DNA from: Desulfospira joergensenii DSM 10085
Lineage (GTDB): Bacteria; Desulfobacterota; Desulfobacteria; Desulfobacterales; Desulfobacteraceae
DNA: 64,000 bases
Direction: 5' to 3'
Assembly (NCBI RefSeq): GCF_000420085.1
Contig: NZ_ATUG01000002.1
Location: 1,364,001-1,428,000, forward strand
Shown: positions 34,701 to 43,717 of the stretch, in pieces
Numbering within the stretch: the stretch's first letter is position 1
How the letters are laid out: every line of letters starts with the position of its first letter
The notes under the pieces: generated by a model
Seen by the model: the letters and a program-made list of their open reading frames with translations, nothing else
Told to the model about the DNA's origin: nothing
Databases searched by the model: none
Made by a program: the position numbers and the translations under genes

Positions 34701-36185
34701 TCAGGTTCCTTTTTTGGGGGAGTACGGTTTTTTATAGGGTTTTTTCCCGGGAGCCCTTCTTTTCCGATACGGTTTCTTTCCGGAGCCCGGTTTGCTCTTG
34801 GGCCGGGGACTGGGCTTGGGCAGGTCCTGTTCAAGGGCATCGGAGGGGTATTCGCAGTCAATTTTATGGCCCAGAACCTCTTCGATCTGGGGGAGCTGGA
34901 AGGAACTCATCTCATCGGCAAAGGAGACGGAAGTTCCTTTGGCTCCTGCCCGGCCGGTTCTGCCGATCCTGTGGATGTAGTGTTCGGGCTCAATGGGCAG
35001 GTCATAGTTGATCACATGGCTGATCCCTTCAATGTGAAGCCCCCGGGCTGCAACGTCCGTGGCAACAAGGATGCTGATCTTTCCGTTTTTGAAGTTGTTG
35101 AGCACCTTGAAGCGTTTATCCTGGGAGACATCCCCGGAAAGAACGCTTGATTTGAGGCCGTACCGGGAAAATTTTGAGGAAAGATAGGTGGTGGTATCTT
35201 TCCGGTTCACAAAGATGATGACCCGGGTAAGCTTTTCCGAGGTGATGAGATTGTAGACATGTTTGAATTTGTCGTCCTCGGTGGTCAGGTAGACGATCTG
35301 GCGGATGGAGTCCGCAGCAGCCTGTTCCGGATCGATTTCTATCCGGACCCTGTCCTGGGTGGTCCAGGAATCGGCCAGGCGCAGAACCTCATCGGTGAGG
35401 GTGGCGGAAAAGAAAAGGGTCTGGCGTTTGTCCTTGTGGGGGGTCATATAGACCAGCCGCCGGACATCGGGGATAAATCCCATGTCCAGCATGCGGTCGG
35501 CCTCATCCAGGACGATAATTTCAACCTTTGACAGGTTGATGAGTTTTTTGCTGATGAAATCAAGGAGCCGGCCCGGTGTTGCCGCAATGACGTCCACCTT
35601 TTTTTCCGTGAGCTGGTTCTGTTGTTTCTGATATCCTGTTCCCCCGAAAACGGACACGATGTTCAGCCGTGAATATTTGGCAAGGGCGTTAAAATCTTTT
35701 TCAATCTGGTGAACCAGTTCCCGGGTGGGGGCCAGGATCAGGGCCCTGGGAAACCCTGTTTTGTTCTTGGAGGGGATTTCCTGGAACCGTTTGATCATGG
35801 TCATGATAAATGTGGCGCTTTTGCCGGTTCCGGTCTGGGCTTTTGCCGTGGCATCCAGCCCTTTCAAGGTGTGGGGGAGAAGCTGGGCCTGGATGTCGGT
35901 GCAGTACTCAAATTTGAGATCAGCAACGGCGTGCATGAGGTTCAACGGCAGATCCAGGTCGTGGAACCTTGTCTTGCCTTCCTGGGGCGCTACATCAAAT
36001 TTGTCCAGGGTCCACGGCTTTTTCTTGGGGCGCGGGGGCCTTTTGGGCGAATTCGGTTTGGGGTCCGGCCCGGGGGATGGGGCCGGTCTGTTATTGGTTT
36101 TTTTCTTAAGAGGGGCTGGATTAGATGATTTTTTTTCGTCCTTCCCCTGGACCATGTTTTTCAAAAATGAGAATATTTTTTTCAA
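34701..36185 (-). CDS. DEAD-box RNA helicase (RhlB/RhlE type)
   Basis: A 494-aa ATP-dependent RNA helicase. Motifs in order are the Q region (FEYCTDIQAQLLP), AQTGTGKS, APTRELVHQ, TPGRLLDF, DEADRMLDMGF, SAT, VIIFVNRKDTT, ATDVAARGLHI and HRIGRTGRAG. A basic, proline-rich N-terminal tail (to about residue 65) and a Lys/Arg/Pro-rich C-terminal tail flank the core and probably bind RNA, as in RhlB and SrmB relatives. The longest frame starts at TTG 36185; an ATG at 36152 is an alternative, and neither has a clear ribosome site. It may work in ribosome assembly or mRNA decay. Confidence 0.9.
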   Translation of the reverse strand: MKKIFSFLKNMVQGKDEKKSSNPAPLKKKTNNRPAPSPGPDPKPNSPKRPPRPKKKPWTLDKFDVAPQEGKTRFHDLDLPLNLMHAVADLKFEYCTDIQAQLLPHTLKGLDATAKAQTGTGKSATFIMTMIKRFQEIPSKNKTGFPRALILAPTRELVHQIEKDFNALAKYSRLNIVSVFGGTGYQKQQNQLTEKKVDVIAATPGRLLDFISKKLINLSKVEIIVLDEADRMLDMGFIPDVRRLVYMTPHKDKRQTLFFSATLTDEVLRLADSWTTQDRVRIEIDPEQAAADSIRQIVYLTTEDDKFKHVYNLITSEKLTRVIIFVNRKDTTTYLSSKFSRYGLKSSVLSGDVSQDKRFKVLNNFKNGKISILVATDVAARGLHIEGISHVINYDLPIEPEHYIHRIGRTGRAGAKGTSVSFADEMSSFQLPQIEEVLGHKIDCEYPSDALEQDLPKPSPRPKSKPGSGKKPYRKRRAPGKKPYKKPYSPKKGT

Positions 36186-36286
36186 TGGTGAGCTCTTTAG
36201 CGGTTAATAAAAAAGTTAATAGCCTGTTTGCATCCATGATGTAGCAGACAGGCAGGTGTTTGTGAAGTTAAAAATGGAATTGGAGG

Positions 36287-36481
36287 TTATCCGCCTGCCA
36301 CCAAAGGCAGCAGGCGGATGGTTGAATTGTCTGGGATCGGGGTCTCCCTGAACCTGGGGCTGGAGACCAGTTTCCCGTTCAAGCGGACCACTGAACAGAA
36401 ATCCGTATTTTCCAGGCTCTTTAAGAGGGATTCAACGGTCATTCCCTCTGACCAATGAATTTTTTTTCCGTCGACTTCTAT
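36287..36481 (-). CDS. MoaD/ThiS-type sulfur carrier downstream of AOR
   Basis: A beta-grasp sulfur carrier of about 64 residues ending in the diagnostic Gly-Gly (LLPLVAGG then stop at 36287-36289). The body shows the ThiS/MoaD pattern, including IHWSEGMTVESLLKSL and SVVRLNGKLV. Such proteins carry a thiocarboxylate used to build molybdopterin or thiamine; beside an aldehyde:ferredoxin oxidoreductase they likely serve pterin cofactor assembly. No ATG, GTG or TTG gives the full fold. The best start is ATA at 36479-36481, right after AAAAAGGGACC, or ATC at 36497-36499; both are rare starts. The gene lies just behind the AOR stop and is probably translated by coupling. Confidence 0.75.
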   Translation of the reverse strand: MEVDGKKIHWSEGMTVESLLKSLENTDFCSVVRLNGKLVSSPRFRETPIPDNSTIRLLPLVAGG

Positions 36482-36500
36482 GGTCCCTTTTTGAAAGATT

Positions 36501-38639
36501 TTATTCCACCCCGTTCTTTTTGAGGACTTCCACTACTTCGGGAAAGTCAATGCCCAGGCGGCGGACGGTTTCAAGGGTGGGGATACCGTCCCTGTTCCAG
36601 CCCCGTCTTTCATATACCGCATCCTTGAGCAGTTCATATTGTTCCTCCCGTTTCCGGCGCAGGGCTACCAATTTGGCCGGGGGGTCCAGGTCGGAGATAT
36701 CCATGCCGTATTTTTCGGTCAGCTGGCTGTCGTACCTCTCTTTTCGGGAGTCATACTCTTCCAGGGTCACCGGGCCCATGGCCCGGTAGGGAAGGGTGTC
36801 GTGTTCCCGGGTGCCGTATCCCATCTTGAGGTTGAAAATGCGCTGAAAGTTATAGACTGCTTCGCTCATGGAGATGAGATCTTCGGGCCGGGTCTTTTTG
36901 CCGGTAACCGATGAAAAGAACTCGGCATACCATCCCATATGCTTGACCACCTTGGCCGGTTCGGGATTGGTGTTATTGTCTTCGGGAACGATATCGTTCC
37001 AGGGAAGTTTGCACAGGCCGCAGAGTCCGAACCATGTCCTGAACATGGGAAACCAGTGAAGGGCTTCTGCCTTGTCCTCAAAGGTGGGCATGAAATTGTG
37101 AACCATGTCCAAGAAGATCAGCCAGGCTTCGTCATGCTGGGGACCTTTCAGGGCCAGGCCGTAACCGCCCTGCTGGGCAAGGGACTCCTTGGTGATGTAT
37201 TCGGAAAATTCCAGACCTTTGGACTCCATACCGATGTCCTGCAGGAAGTTTGGATCAGATCCGAAATCCCTGGCAAAGATCTCTTTCATCTGCCGGATGC
37301 CCTTTCCCACGATGGCGCCGAACCCTTCCCCCCGGGCCATCTGGTGAATCAGCTCCAGGGCGTTGAAGCGGTTGCCAAAGCTAAGGTCCATTCCCCCGGT
37401 GTGATCCAGGGTGATCTGGCCGTTTTCAAAGCATTCCATGACGAATCCGATGGAGGTGCCCACGGAAATGGTGTCCAGGCCGTAGGCATCGCAGTAGAAA
37501 TTGATTTCCAGAATGGTCTGGGCGTCAAATATTCCCAGGTTGGAGCCGCAGCCGGCCACGGTTTCGTACTCAGGTCCGTCCACAAAAACCTTGGCACCTC
37601 TATAGGGTCCGGTAAAGGGGGAAAAGTCCTTTACCCCGTGGGCGCAGGCCACAGCACAGCCCCTCCAGCATCCGTCAAACCCCTTGTCAAAGATATGTTC
37701 ATAGACCTCTTCACCGATGACTTTGGATTCCGGGTGGGAACCGAATTTGAAGTTATGGACCGGCAGGCAGTCATGATCGTTCATGATGGGGACCAGATGG
37801 GTGGTGCCCACCAGGGCCATGCGGTTCTGCTTGGGATCCAGTTCGTGGATCTCCCTGGCATGACTCTTGGTGACCTTTTTAAGTCCGTCCAGGTCAAAGG
37901 GATTGTTGGTCTTCATGGAGACGGCACCGAATCTGGCCACAATTGCCTTGACCCGCTTGTCTGCCAGCACCGTGCCGATGCCCCCCCGTCCGGCCTGTTT
38001 ATACCGGACCCTTTTCCGTCCGGCATCCCACCAGGAGAAGTTGAGGCATCCGAAAAAGGTGTTTTCAGCGCCGGGCCCGGCCGTAACCACGGATACGTTG
38101 ACCGGTTTTTCCGGATCAAAATATTGGGTCAGTTCCCGGGACATTTCATAGGAATCCGAGGGAAGACCCGAGGCCTCGAATATTTTGATCTTATTTTCAA
38201 TCCCGTCGATGAGGACAATGGTCTCCCTGTCGGCTTTTCCGTCAATCTGAATCACGTCAAACCCGGAAAATTTTTTATAGGGACCGAAGTATCCCCCCAC
38301 ATTGGAGTCAATGGGAGCTCCGGTCAGGGGAGAAATGGCCGTGACAATGCTTTTCCCTCCCCCGGGATATCCGGGCGTCCCCCCCAGGGGGCCGGAAGAG
38401 ATGCAGACTGCATTTTCAGGATCGTTCCATTGGGTATTTCCTGATACGGCATTCCACATGAACCAGAGGTCGTACCCCTTGCCGCCGATGAATTTATCCT
38501 TGATCTCTTTTTCAATTGGGCGGATGATGATGTCCGTGGTTTGAAGGTTGATCCGAAGGGACTGATTCGTATACCCCATGTCGATTTCAGCCCGTTCATA
38601 GGAGACGGATTTGGTCTCCGAAAGATTGATGTGACCCAT
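36501..38639 (-). CDS. aor: Aldehyde:ferredoxin oxidoreductase-family enzyme
   Basis: A 712-aa tungsto- or molybdo-bispterin enzyme. The N-terminal half has the pterin-binding pattern: GGKGYDLWFMW, SGPLGGTPGYPGGGK, SNVGGYFGPYKKFSGFD and AGRGGIGTVLADKRVK. The [4Fe-4S] cysteines appear as GCWRGCAVACAHG plus a later Cys in LCGLCKLPW; the spacing C-x3-C-x3-C differs slightly from classic AOR. AORs oxidise aldehydes to acids with ferredoxin, or act as related BamB/W-enzymes. The ATG at 38639 has AAGGAG seven bases upstream. A small sulfur-carrier gene follows directly. Substrate unknown; the AOR superfamily assignment is firm. Confidence 0.92.
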   Translation of the reverse strand: MGHINLSETKSVSYERAEIDMGYTNQSLRINLQTTDIIIRPIEKEIKDKFIGGKGYDLWFMWNAVSGNTQWNDPENAVCISSGPLGGTPGYPGGGKSIVTAISPLTGAPIDSNVGGYFGPYKKFSGFDVIQIDGKADRETIVLIDGIENKIKIFEASGLPSDSYEMSRELTQYFDPEKPVNVSVVTAGPGAENTFFGCLNFSWWDAGRKRVRYKQAGRGGIGTVLADKRVKAIVARFGAVSMKTNNPFDLDGLKKVTKSHAREIHELDPKQNRMALVGTTHLVPIMNDHDCLPVHNFKFGSHPESKVIGEEVYEHIFDKGFDGCWRGCAVACAHGVKDFSPFTGPYRGAKVFVDGPEYETVAGCGSNLGIFDAQTILEINFYCDAYGLDTISVGTSIGFVMECFENGQITLDHTGGMDLSFGNRFNALELIHQMARGEGFGAIVGKGIRQMKEIFARDFGSDPNFLQDIGMESKGLEFSEYITKESLAQQGGYGLALKGPQHDEAWLIFLDMVHNFMPTFEDKAEALHWFPMFRTWFGLCGLCKLPWNDIVPEDNNTNPEPAKVVKHMGWYAEFFSSVTGKKTRPEDLISMSEAVYNFQRIFNLKMGYGTREHDTLPYRAMGPVTLEEYDSRKERYDSQLTEKYGMDISDLDPPAKLVALRRKREEQYELLKDAVYERRGWNRDGIPTLETVRRLGIDFPEVVEVLKKNGVE

Positions 38640-38974
38640 TGTAAAACTCCTTAAAATTTATCCTTATTGTTTGATACAGGTTTGTTTTTTCTTCAGATCT
38701 GGCAAAATCCGAAGCGCGTTTGCGATTCCCCTATAAATTTGAGATGTTTCCCCTGATGCAAATATACCACAAACAAAGATTCAAGTATACACAACCCGAT
38801 TTCGGGCGTGGAGGCTTGAATGGTTAAACCATTGATATGGTAAGAAAGGGGCCTTGTCAATCGGTTCTTTAATGTGATAAAGGCCTAAATAGGCAAAAAA
38901 ACTTGACTTTTCGGCCGGTTTTGGGGTAAAAAAGCCAGATTGAACAGTATAATTTAAAAATGAAGGTAGATTGA
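38640..38974. other. Divergent intergenic region between aor and yggT
   Basis: AT-rich region of 335 bases between two divergent transcription units. TTGACT occurs at about 38904 and TATAAT at about 38949, but not with ideal spacing to each other. I see no RNA gene or obvious operator. Confidence 0.45.
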
Positions 38975-39274
38975 ATGCTTATTCTGGCAAATTTTCTTGA
39001 AGCGATTGCTGTGGTTCTTTACTATGCTTTAAACATCTATAAGTGGATCATTATTGCAGGTGCGGTCCTCTCCTGGGTCAGCCCTGATCCTTACAATCCC
39101 ATTGTCCGATTCATTAACCGGGCAACCGAACCCGTGTTCTATCAGATCAGAAAGAGGCTTCCGGTCAGTTTCGGCGGAATTGACGTATCTCCGGTGATTG
39201 CCATTCTGGCCATTCTTTTTCTTGAGGTCTTTGTTGTCAAAAGCCTGCACGGGCTTGCAGGATCAATTGTTTAA
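38975..39274 (+). CDS. YggT-family small membrane protein
   Basis: A 99-aa protein with two hydrophobic segments (about 5-30 and 66-85) separated by WVSPDPYNPIVRFINRATEPV, the hallmark of the YggT/Ycf19 family. Members sit in the inner membrane and are often near divIVA, sepF or pilT genes; roles in division and osmotic tolerance have been proposed. It heads a long plus-strand cluster, starting 18 bases before the divIVA-type gene. Confidence 0.9.
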   Translation: MLILANFLEAIAVVLYYALNIYKWIIIAGAVLSWVSPDPYNPIVRFINRATEPVFYQIRKRLPVSFGGIDVSPVIAILAILFLEVFVVKSLHGLAGSIV

Positions 39275-39292
39275 TATCGAAAGGGGAAAAAA

Positions 39293-39793
39293 ATGAGCGT
39301 TACACCTTTGGTTGTCAGGCAGAAGGAGTTTTCCACCCGATTCAGGGGGTTTGATGTTCAGGAAGTGGATGTTTTCCTTGAGGATGTGGCCAAGGAGATG
39401 GATGCCCTTGGCAAGACCATTGAACAGCTCGCCGAGGAGAAACATCGCCTGGACTTGGAAAATCAGGGGTATCGAAAAAGAGAAAACTCCATGAAAAACG
39501 CCATGATCCAGTCCCAGAAGGTGATTGATCAGATGAAGGAGAACGCCAAAAAATCCTCCCAGGCCGTAATTGCCAATGCCGAGGTAGAGGCGGAAAAGAT
39601 TCTAAGCCGGGCACACAACCGGCTTTCCCAGCTTCATAGTGATATTATCGAACTGAAGCGTCAGAGGATTCAGCTTGAAATGCAGATCAGCGCCGTACTG
39701 GAATCTCATTCCAAGATGCTTGAGATGACCAAGGAAGAAAATAAGGCCGCAGACGAGACCGATACCACATTAAAATTTATCAAACACGGATGA
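39293..39793 (+). CDS. DivIVA-domain coiled-coil protein
   Basis: A 166-aa cytoplasmic protein. The N-terminus has the DivIVA membrane-curvature sensor pattern (FSTRFRGFDVQEVDVFLEDV), followed by coiled coil from about residue 35 to 140. DivIVA proteins gather at poles or septa and recruit partners. The ATG has AAGGGG upstream and follows yggT by 18 bases, a frequent genome pairing. It precedes the two pilT-type ATPases, consistent with polar positioning of a machine. Confidence 0.9.
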   Translation: MSVTPLVVRQKEFSTRFRGFDVQEVDVFLEDVAKEMDALGKTIEQLAEEKHRLDLENQGYRKRENSMKNAMIQSQKVIDQMKENAKKSSQAVIANAEVEAEKILSRAHNRLSQLHSDIIELKRQRIQLEMQISAVLESHSKMLEMTKEENKAADETDTTLKFIKHG

Positions 39794-39817
39794 TCATCCT
39801 TTGCATAAGAGGTTTTA

Positions 39818-40900
39818 ATGGCTGAGATTGATGCTTTTTTTAAACTCATGAACGACCAGGGGGCATCCGACCTCCACCTGGCATCGGGACAGCTTCCCGC
39901 CCTGAGGCTGAACGGTGAGATCGAACGGATCAAATATGACCGGCTGACCAGTGACAAACTCAGGGGCATCCTGTACGAAATTACCCCCCAGGAAAAGATC
40001 AAGACCTTTGAAGAGACCGGGGATGTGGATTTCGGGTATGAGATCCCCGGTTTGGCCCGCTACCGGGCCAATTACTTTATGCAGAAAAACGGAATTTCCG
40101 CCGTATTCCGTGAAATCCCATCCAATATCCTCACCGCAGAGCAGCTGGGACTGCCCCCGGTGATCTCCAAGCTGGCCAATCTTCCCAGGGGACTGGTTCT
40201 GGTTACCGGACCTACGGGATCGGGCAAGTCCACCACCCTGGCCGCCATTGTGGACCAGGCCAACCGGACCCGGAAAGACCATATCATCACCGTGGAAGAC
40301 CCCATTGAATTCGTACATAAGAGTCAGTCCTGCATCGTCAACCACCGGGAGGTGGGGCTTCATACCGATACCTTCTCATCGGCCCTGAGGGGGGCCCTGC
40401 GTGAGGATCCGGATATTATTCTTGTGGGGGAGCTCAGGGATCTTGAGACCATTTCCCTTGCCATAGAGGCGGCGTCCACAGGTCATCTGGTGTTCGGAAC
40501 CCTCCATACCTCCAGCGCGGCCAAAACCGTGGACAGGATCATCGAGGTGTTTCCCTCGACGGAACAGGCCCAGATCCGGTCGACCTTGTCCGACGGTCTT
40601 CGGGCCGTGGTGGCCCAGGTTTTGTTTAAACGGGTGGATACAAAGGGCAGGTGTGCGGCCCTGGAGATCCTGGTGGCCACGCCTGCGGTGCGCAACCTGA
40701 TCCGGGAGGCAAAAACCCACCAGATCCCCTCCATGATCCAGACCGGAAAACAATACGGCATGCAGCTTCTGGACGATGCCATCATGCAATTGTATAAAAA
40801 GGGCTGGATCAGTCCGGATGAGGCCTATACCAAGGCCAACAACAAATCAGCCTTCAGATCCTATCTTAAGAATCCGCCGGTTGATTTTACAGAAGCCTGA
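39818..40900 (+). CDS. pilT: PilT-type retraction ATPase
   Basis: A 360-aa hexameric ATPase that retracts type IV pili. Visible motifs are the N-terminal GASDLHLASG, Walker A GPTGSGKST (about 130-138), the Asp box TVEDPIEFVH, Walker B EDPDIILVGELRD, and the AIRNLIRE-like segment (AVRNLIREAKTHQIPSMIQTG) characteristic of PilT. A second PilT-family gene lies 111 bases downstream. The pilMNOPQ genes are far away at 57.9-63.1 kb. Confidence 0.94.
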   Translation: MAEIDAFFKLMNDQGASDLHLASGQLPALRLNGEIERIKYDRLTSDKLRGILYEITPQEKIKTFEETGDVDFGYEIPGLARYRANYFMQKNGISAVFREIPSNILTAEQLGLPPVISKLANLPRGLVLVTGPTGSGKSTTLAAIVDQANRTRKDHIITVEDPIEFVHKSQSCIVNHREVGLHTDTFSSALRGALREDPDIILVGELRDLETISLAIEAASTGHLVFGTLHTSSAAKTVDRIIEVFPSTEQAQIRSTLSDGLRAVVAQVLFKRVDTKGRCAALEILVATPAVRNLIREAKTHQIPSMIQTGKQYGMQLLDDAIMQLYKKGWISPDEAYTKANNKSAFRSYLKNPPVDFTEA

Positions 40901-41011
40901 TGACTCACCCGGGGGCTCAATGGATCATCGGGAATGAATGATTTTAGGTGCACCTGTAAAAAAACGGATTGCAGCACCTTGATATTTCTTAAATCGAACG
41001 GGTAAAGGCCT

Positions 41012-42172
41012 ATGAAAAAACAGCAGATCGACCATATCCTGACAAAAATGCTGGACTCCCATGACAATGTGTCAGACTTGAATTTGACCCCGGGCAAACC
41101 CCTTCAGGTGGAAAGTTCGGGGCAGCTGGTTACCGTAAAGATCACACCTGATTTTCAGGTGTTGACCCCGTTCCAGACGGAAGTTTTTGCCCTGAACCTG
41201 ATCAACAACGACAGAAAACTGACGGAAACCCTTTTGCGGGAGGGATCCTGCGACATGTCCTATCAATTGGGGACCAAGGCAAGGTTCAGGGTCAATATCT
41301 TTTCAAGGTCAGGCAAATACTCCATTGTCTTGAGAAAGCTGGAAACCCGGATCCCCACCATTGAAGACCTGAACCTGCCAAAGGCTTTTTTCTCCATGGC
41401 AGAGGAAAAAAACGGGATCATCTTTGTCACCGGCGCCACAGGGTCTGGTAAGTCCACCTCCCTTGCCGCCCTTCTGGATACCATCAATGAAAGCAAATCC
41501 GTCCATGTGATTACCCTGGAGGATCCCATCGAATACCAGCACACCCAGAAGAAATCCACCTTTAACCAGCGGGAACTGGGCATGGATTTCGACACCTTTG
41601 CCAGCGGACTGAGGGCTGCTCTGCGCCAGGCCCCCAAGGTCATCCTGGTGGGTGAGATGAGGGACAGGGAAACTGTTGAGATCGGATTGTCCGCAGCGGA
41701 AACCGGCCATCTGGTTCTTTCCACCCTTCACACAGTGGATGCCGGACAGACCATTAACCGTGTTCTGGGCATGTTCTCCACGGAAGAGGAAAAACAGATT
41801 CGGATCCGTCTGGCCGACACGATCCGGTGGGTGGTGGCCCAGAGACTGCTGCCCAAGACAGGCGGGGGCAGAGTGGCTGCTTTTGAAATTATGGCCTCAA
41901 ACCTAAGGGTCAAAGACTCCATCCTTAACGGGGAGTCCGAAGGCAAGACATTCAACGATATTATCACGGCTGGCAAAGCCCAGCAGATGGTCTCCTTTGA
42001 CGAGTTCATCATCTCCCTCTACGAAGAGGGTAAAATCGATGAAGCCACAGCCATGGCCTATGCCTCCAGAAGAGATATTGTGGGAAGGGGGCTGGACGCC
42101 ATCAAAAGCGCCCGGGGAGAGGCCACCACAAATATCGATTCCCTTGAAATAGACCATGGGTATAAAGGGTGA
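41012..42172 (+). CDS. Second PilT/PilU-family ATPase
   Basis: A 386-aa paralogue of the preceding PilT with the same motif order: Walker A GATGSGKST, TLEDPIEYQH, Walker B APKVILVGEMRD and the His box GHLVLSTLHTVDA. The catalytic motifs are intact. It lacks the exact AIRNLIRE element (LRVKDSILNGES instead) and has a longer C-terminus (to SLEIDHGYKG), as PilU proteins do. PilU-type ATPases work with PilT to increase retraction force. AAAGG lies three bases before the ATG. Confidence 0.9.
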   Translation: MKKQQIDHILTKMLDSHDNVSDLNLTPGKPLQVESSGQLVTVKITPDFQVLTPFQTEVFALNLINNDRKLTETLLREGSCDMSYQLGTKARFRVNIFSRSGKYSIVLRKLETRIPTIEDLNLPKAFFSMAEEKNGIIFVTGATGSGKSTSLAALLDTINESKSVHVITLEDPIEYQHTQKKSTFNQRELGMDFDTFASGLRAALRQAPKVILVGEMRDRETVEIGLSAAETGHLVLSTLHTVDAGQTINRVLGMFSTEEEKQIRIRLADTIRWVVAQRLLPKTGGGRVAAFEIMASNLRVKDSILNGESEGKTFNDIITAGKAQQMVSFDEFIISLYEEGKIDEATAMAYASRRDIVGRGLDAIKSARGEATTNIDSLEIDHGYKG

Positions 42173-42208
42173 AGACCCTTTGGATGAAGAATGAGAGGAT
42201 TTAGTTAA

Positions 42209-42835
42209 ATGAATATTACCTGCCCCCATTGTCAGACAAAATTGAATGTCCCGGATGAGAAGATCCCAAAAGACAGGGACTCTTCCTTTAAATGTCCCAA
42301 ATGCAGTGAAAAGATAACTGTCCCGGCATCCAGGCCCCAGGCAGTTCCCCCGCCGGTTGACTCGGCTGGAAAACAGTCCGCGGCTTCTGCCCGGTTTTCC
42401 TCCCAGGGCCGCAGCCGGGCCATGGTCTGCCTGGGAGAGGGAACCCCAGCCGGTGCCGCCATGGCAGTCCTGGGGCAAATGTGGTTTGAGGTGGAGACCC
42501 CGACCAACGTCACCCAGGCCCTTAAGAAACTGGGGTACCACATCTATCCCTTGGTTATCATTGACGAGTCCTTTGATCAGGGGCGGGGATTGTCAGACCT
42601 GATCGCCCATGTGAACAACCTGGATATGTCCTTGAGGCGGAGGATCTGCCTGATTCTGATCAGCCGGCAGAGTCCCACTGGAGATCGAATGGCTGCCCTG
42701 CATGCCAGTGTCAATCATATTATCGGGTTCCACGACATGGCCCTCCTGCCCCAAATTCTTTCCGAAGCCCTGATCGAGCATGAGAATTTTTACATTGTCT
42801 ATAATGAATCCATGAAGGCCGCAGGCAAGGCATAG
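42209..42835 (+). CDS. Zinc-ribbon plus receiver-like domain protein
   Basis: A 208-aa cytoplasmic protein. The N-terminal 45 residues form an MJ0042-type zinc ribbon (CPHC and CPKC pairs). A Pro/Ala/Ser linker follows, and the last 130 residues have a receiver-like alternation of strands and helices, including YPLVIIDESFDQGRGLSDLI with an Asp in the phosphorylation-site position. A cognate kinase is not adjacent. It follows the PilU-like gene by 36 bases and may relay a signal to the pilus motors or the cell-wall genes behind it. Confidence 0.65.
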   Translation: MNITCPHCQTKLNVPDEKIPKDRDSSFKCPKCSEKITVPASRPQAVPPPVDSAGKQSAASARFSSQGRSRAMVCLGEGTPAGAAMAVLGQMWFEVETPTNVTQALKKLGYHIYPLVIIDESFDQGRGLSDLIAHVNNLDMSLRRRICLILISRQSPTGDRMAALHASVNHIIGFHDMALLPQILSEALIEHENFYIVYNESMKAAGKA

Positions 42836-42841
42836 TCATCC

Positions 42842-43717
42842 ATGATCCACAACTGGTACGATCCGCCCGGGTTCTCCGAAGGGCTTAAACGGGCCTTTTC
42901 ATTTTTCAATCTGGGGATTCTGATCTTCAGCTTCTTATTTGTTTTTTCCGAATTCCGGTTTGACTGGTGCGAAAAACTCCTGGGGGCCTATCTTCTCTCC
43001 AACAACGATTCAAGGCCTGAAAAAGGGGCGGTCTGGGAAGCCGGACATGATACCCTGGATGCCTTTCAATCCCTCACCGATATTATCAGCCGCCAGGAAA
43101 CCGCCCGGCAGAGTGTCCGGGATGCAGAGTCCTTTGCCGGGCTTGCCTCAAGCCTGGGATCCGGGGAGTGGGTGATCATTGAAAGGGAGGAATTTCAAAG
43201 GTTCTATCGATCCCTGCCCCCGTCTGCGGCCCGGAAGATCATTGACCCGGCAAGGCTGGTCTGGCTTTTGAAAGGGGCCACAGTGGATAGGATCTTCTGT
43301 GAAGGCGGATCCAGAGGGATTCAGATTTATTTTATCGACGCCCAGAATCGAGTGGTCCAGCAGCTTGACCTGGACCGGGAGAGTCTGTCCGCTCTCCAGC
43401 AGGGCCCGGTGCCGGAAAAAGGGTATCTGGAGGATCTGGAATCCTTTTCAGGACGGATCTATCCGGCAGATGAGTTTTTCAGGGCCGCCTTTAAACTGCC
43501 TCCGGACATGATTTCGGATCTGATCCAGGAGCCTGAACTGCTTCTGGATCAGAAGGGGGTTATCCAAAGGGTGGGAATCTGGAACCAGGCTGAAAACGGA
43601 AATATCCGCCTGGGATTTGAATTTGAGGATCAGGGGGAAACCCGGGTGCTGTTTGTCCAGGCCAGGGAGTGGGCGGTATGGCAGCTGGGCCTGATCCTCA
43701 AGGGGGAGATTCAATGA
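42842..43717 (+). CDS. Single-pass membrane protein of unknown function
   Basis: A 291-aa protein with one membrane helix (about residues 20-40, FFNLGILIFSFLFVFSEF) and a large, probably periplasmic domain with no family I recognise. It starts seven bases after the previous stop and overlaps the PBP1A gene by four bases (ATGA at 43714), so it is translated with the peptidoglycan synthase. A role in envelope growth is likely by context only. Confidence 0.65.
   Translation: MIHNWYDPPGFSEGLKRAFSFFNLGILIFSFLFVFSEFRFDWCEKLLGAYLLSNNDSRPEKGAVWEAGHDTLDAFQSLTDIISRQETARQSVRDAESFAGLASSLGSGEWVIIEREEFQRFYRSLPPSAARKIIDPARLVWLLKGATVDRIFCEGGSRGIQIYFIDAQNRVVQQLDLDRESLSALQQGPVPEKGYLEDLESFSGRIYPADEFFRAAFKLPPDMISDLIQEPELLLDQKGVIQRVGIWNQAENGNIRLGFEFEDQGETRVLFVQAREWAVWQLGLILKGEIQ

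Noticed and set aside
36290-36318. Inverted repeat TCCGCCTGC/GCAGGCGGA at the end of the sulfur-carrier gene
   Set aside because: It encodes the conserved Gly-Gly tail and the nearest T-run is about 15 bases away, so I did not call it a terminator.
36939-38444. 501-codon plus-strand frame opposite the AOR gene
   Set aside because: It is antisense to a conserved enzyme with clear motifs; long antisense frames are common in GC-rich genes.
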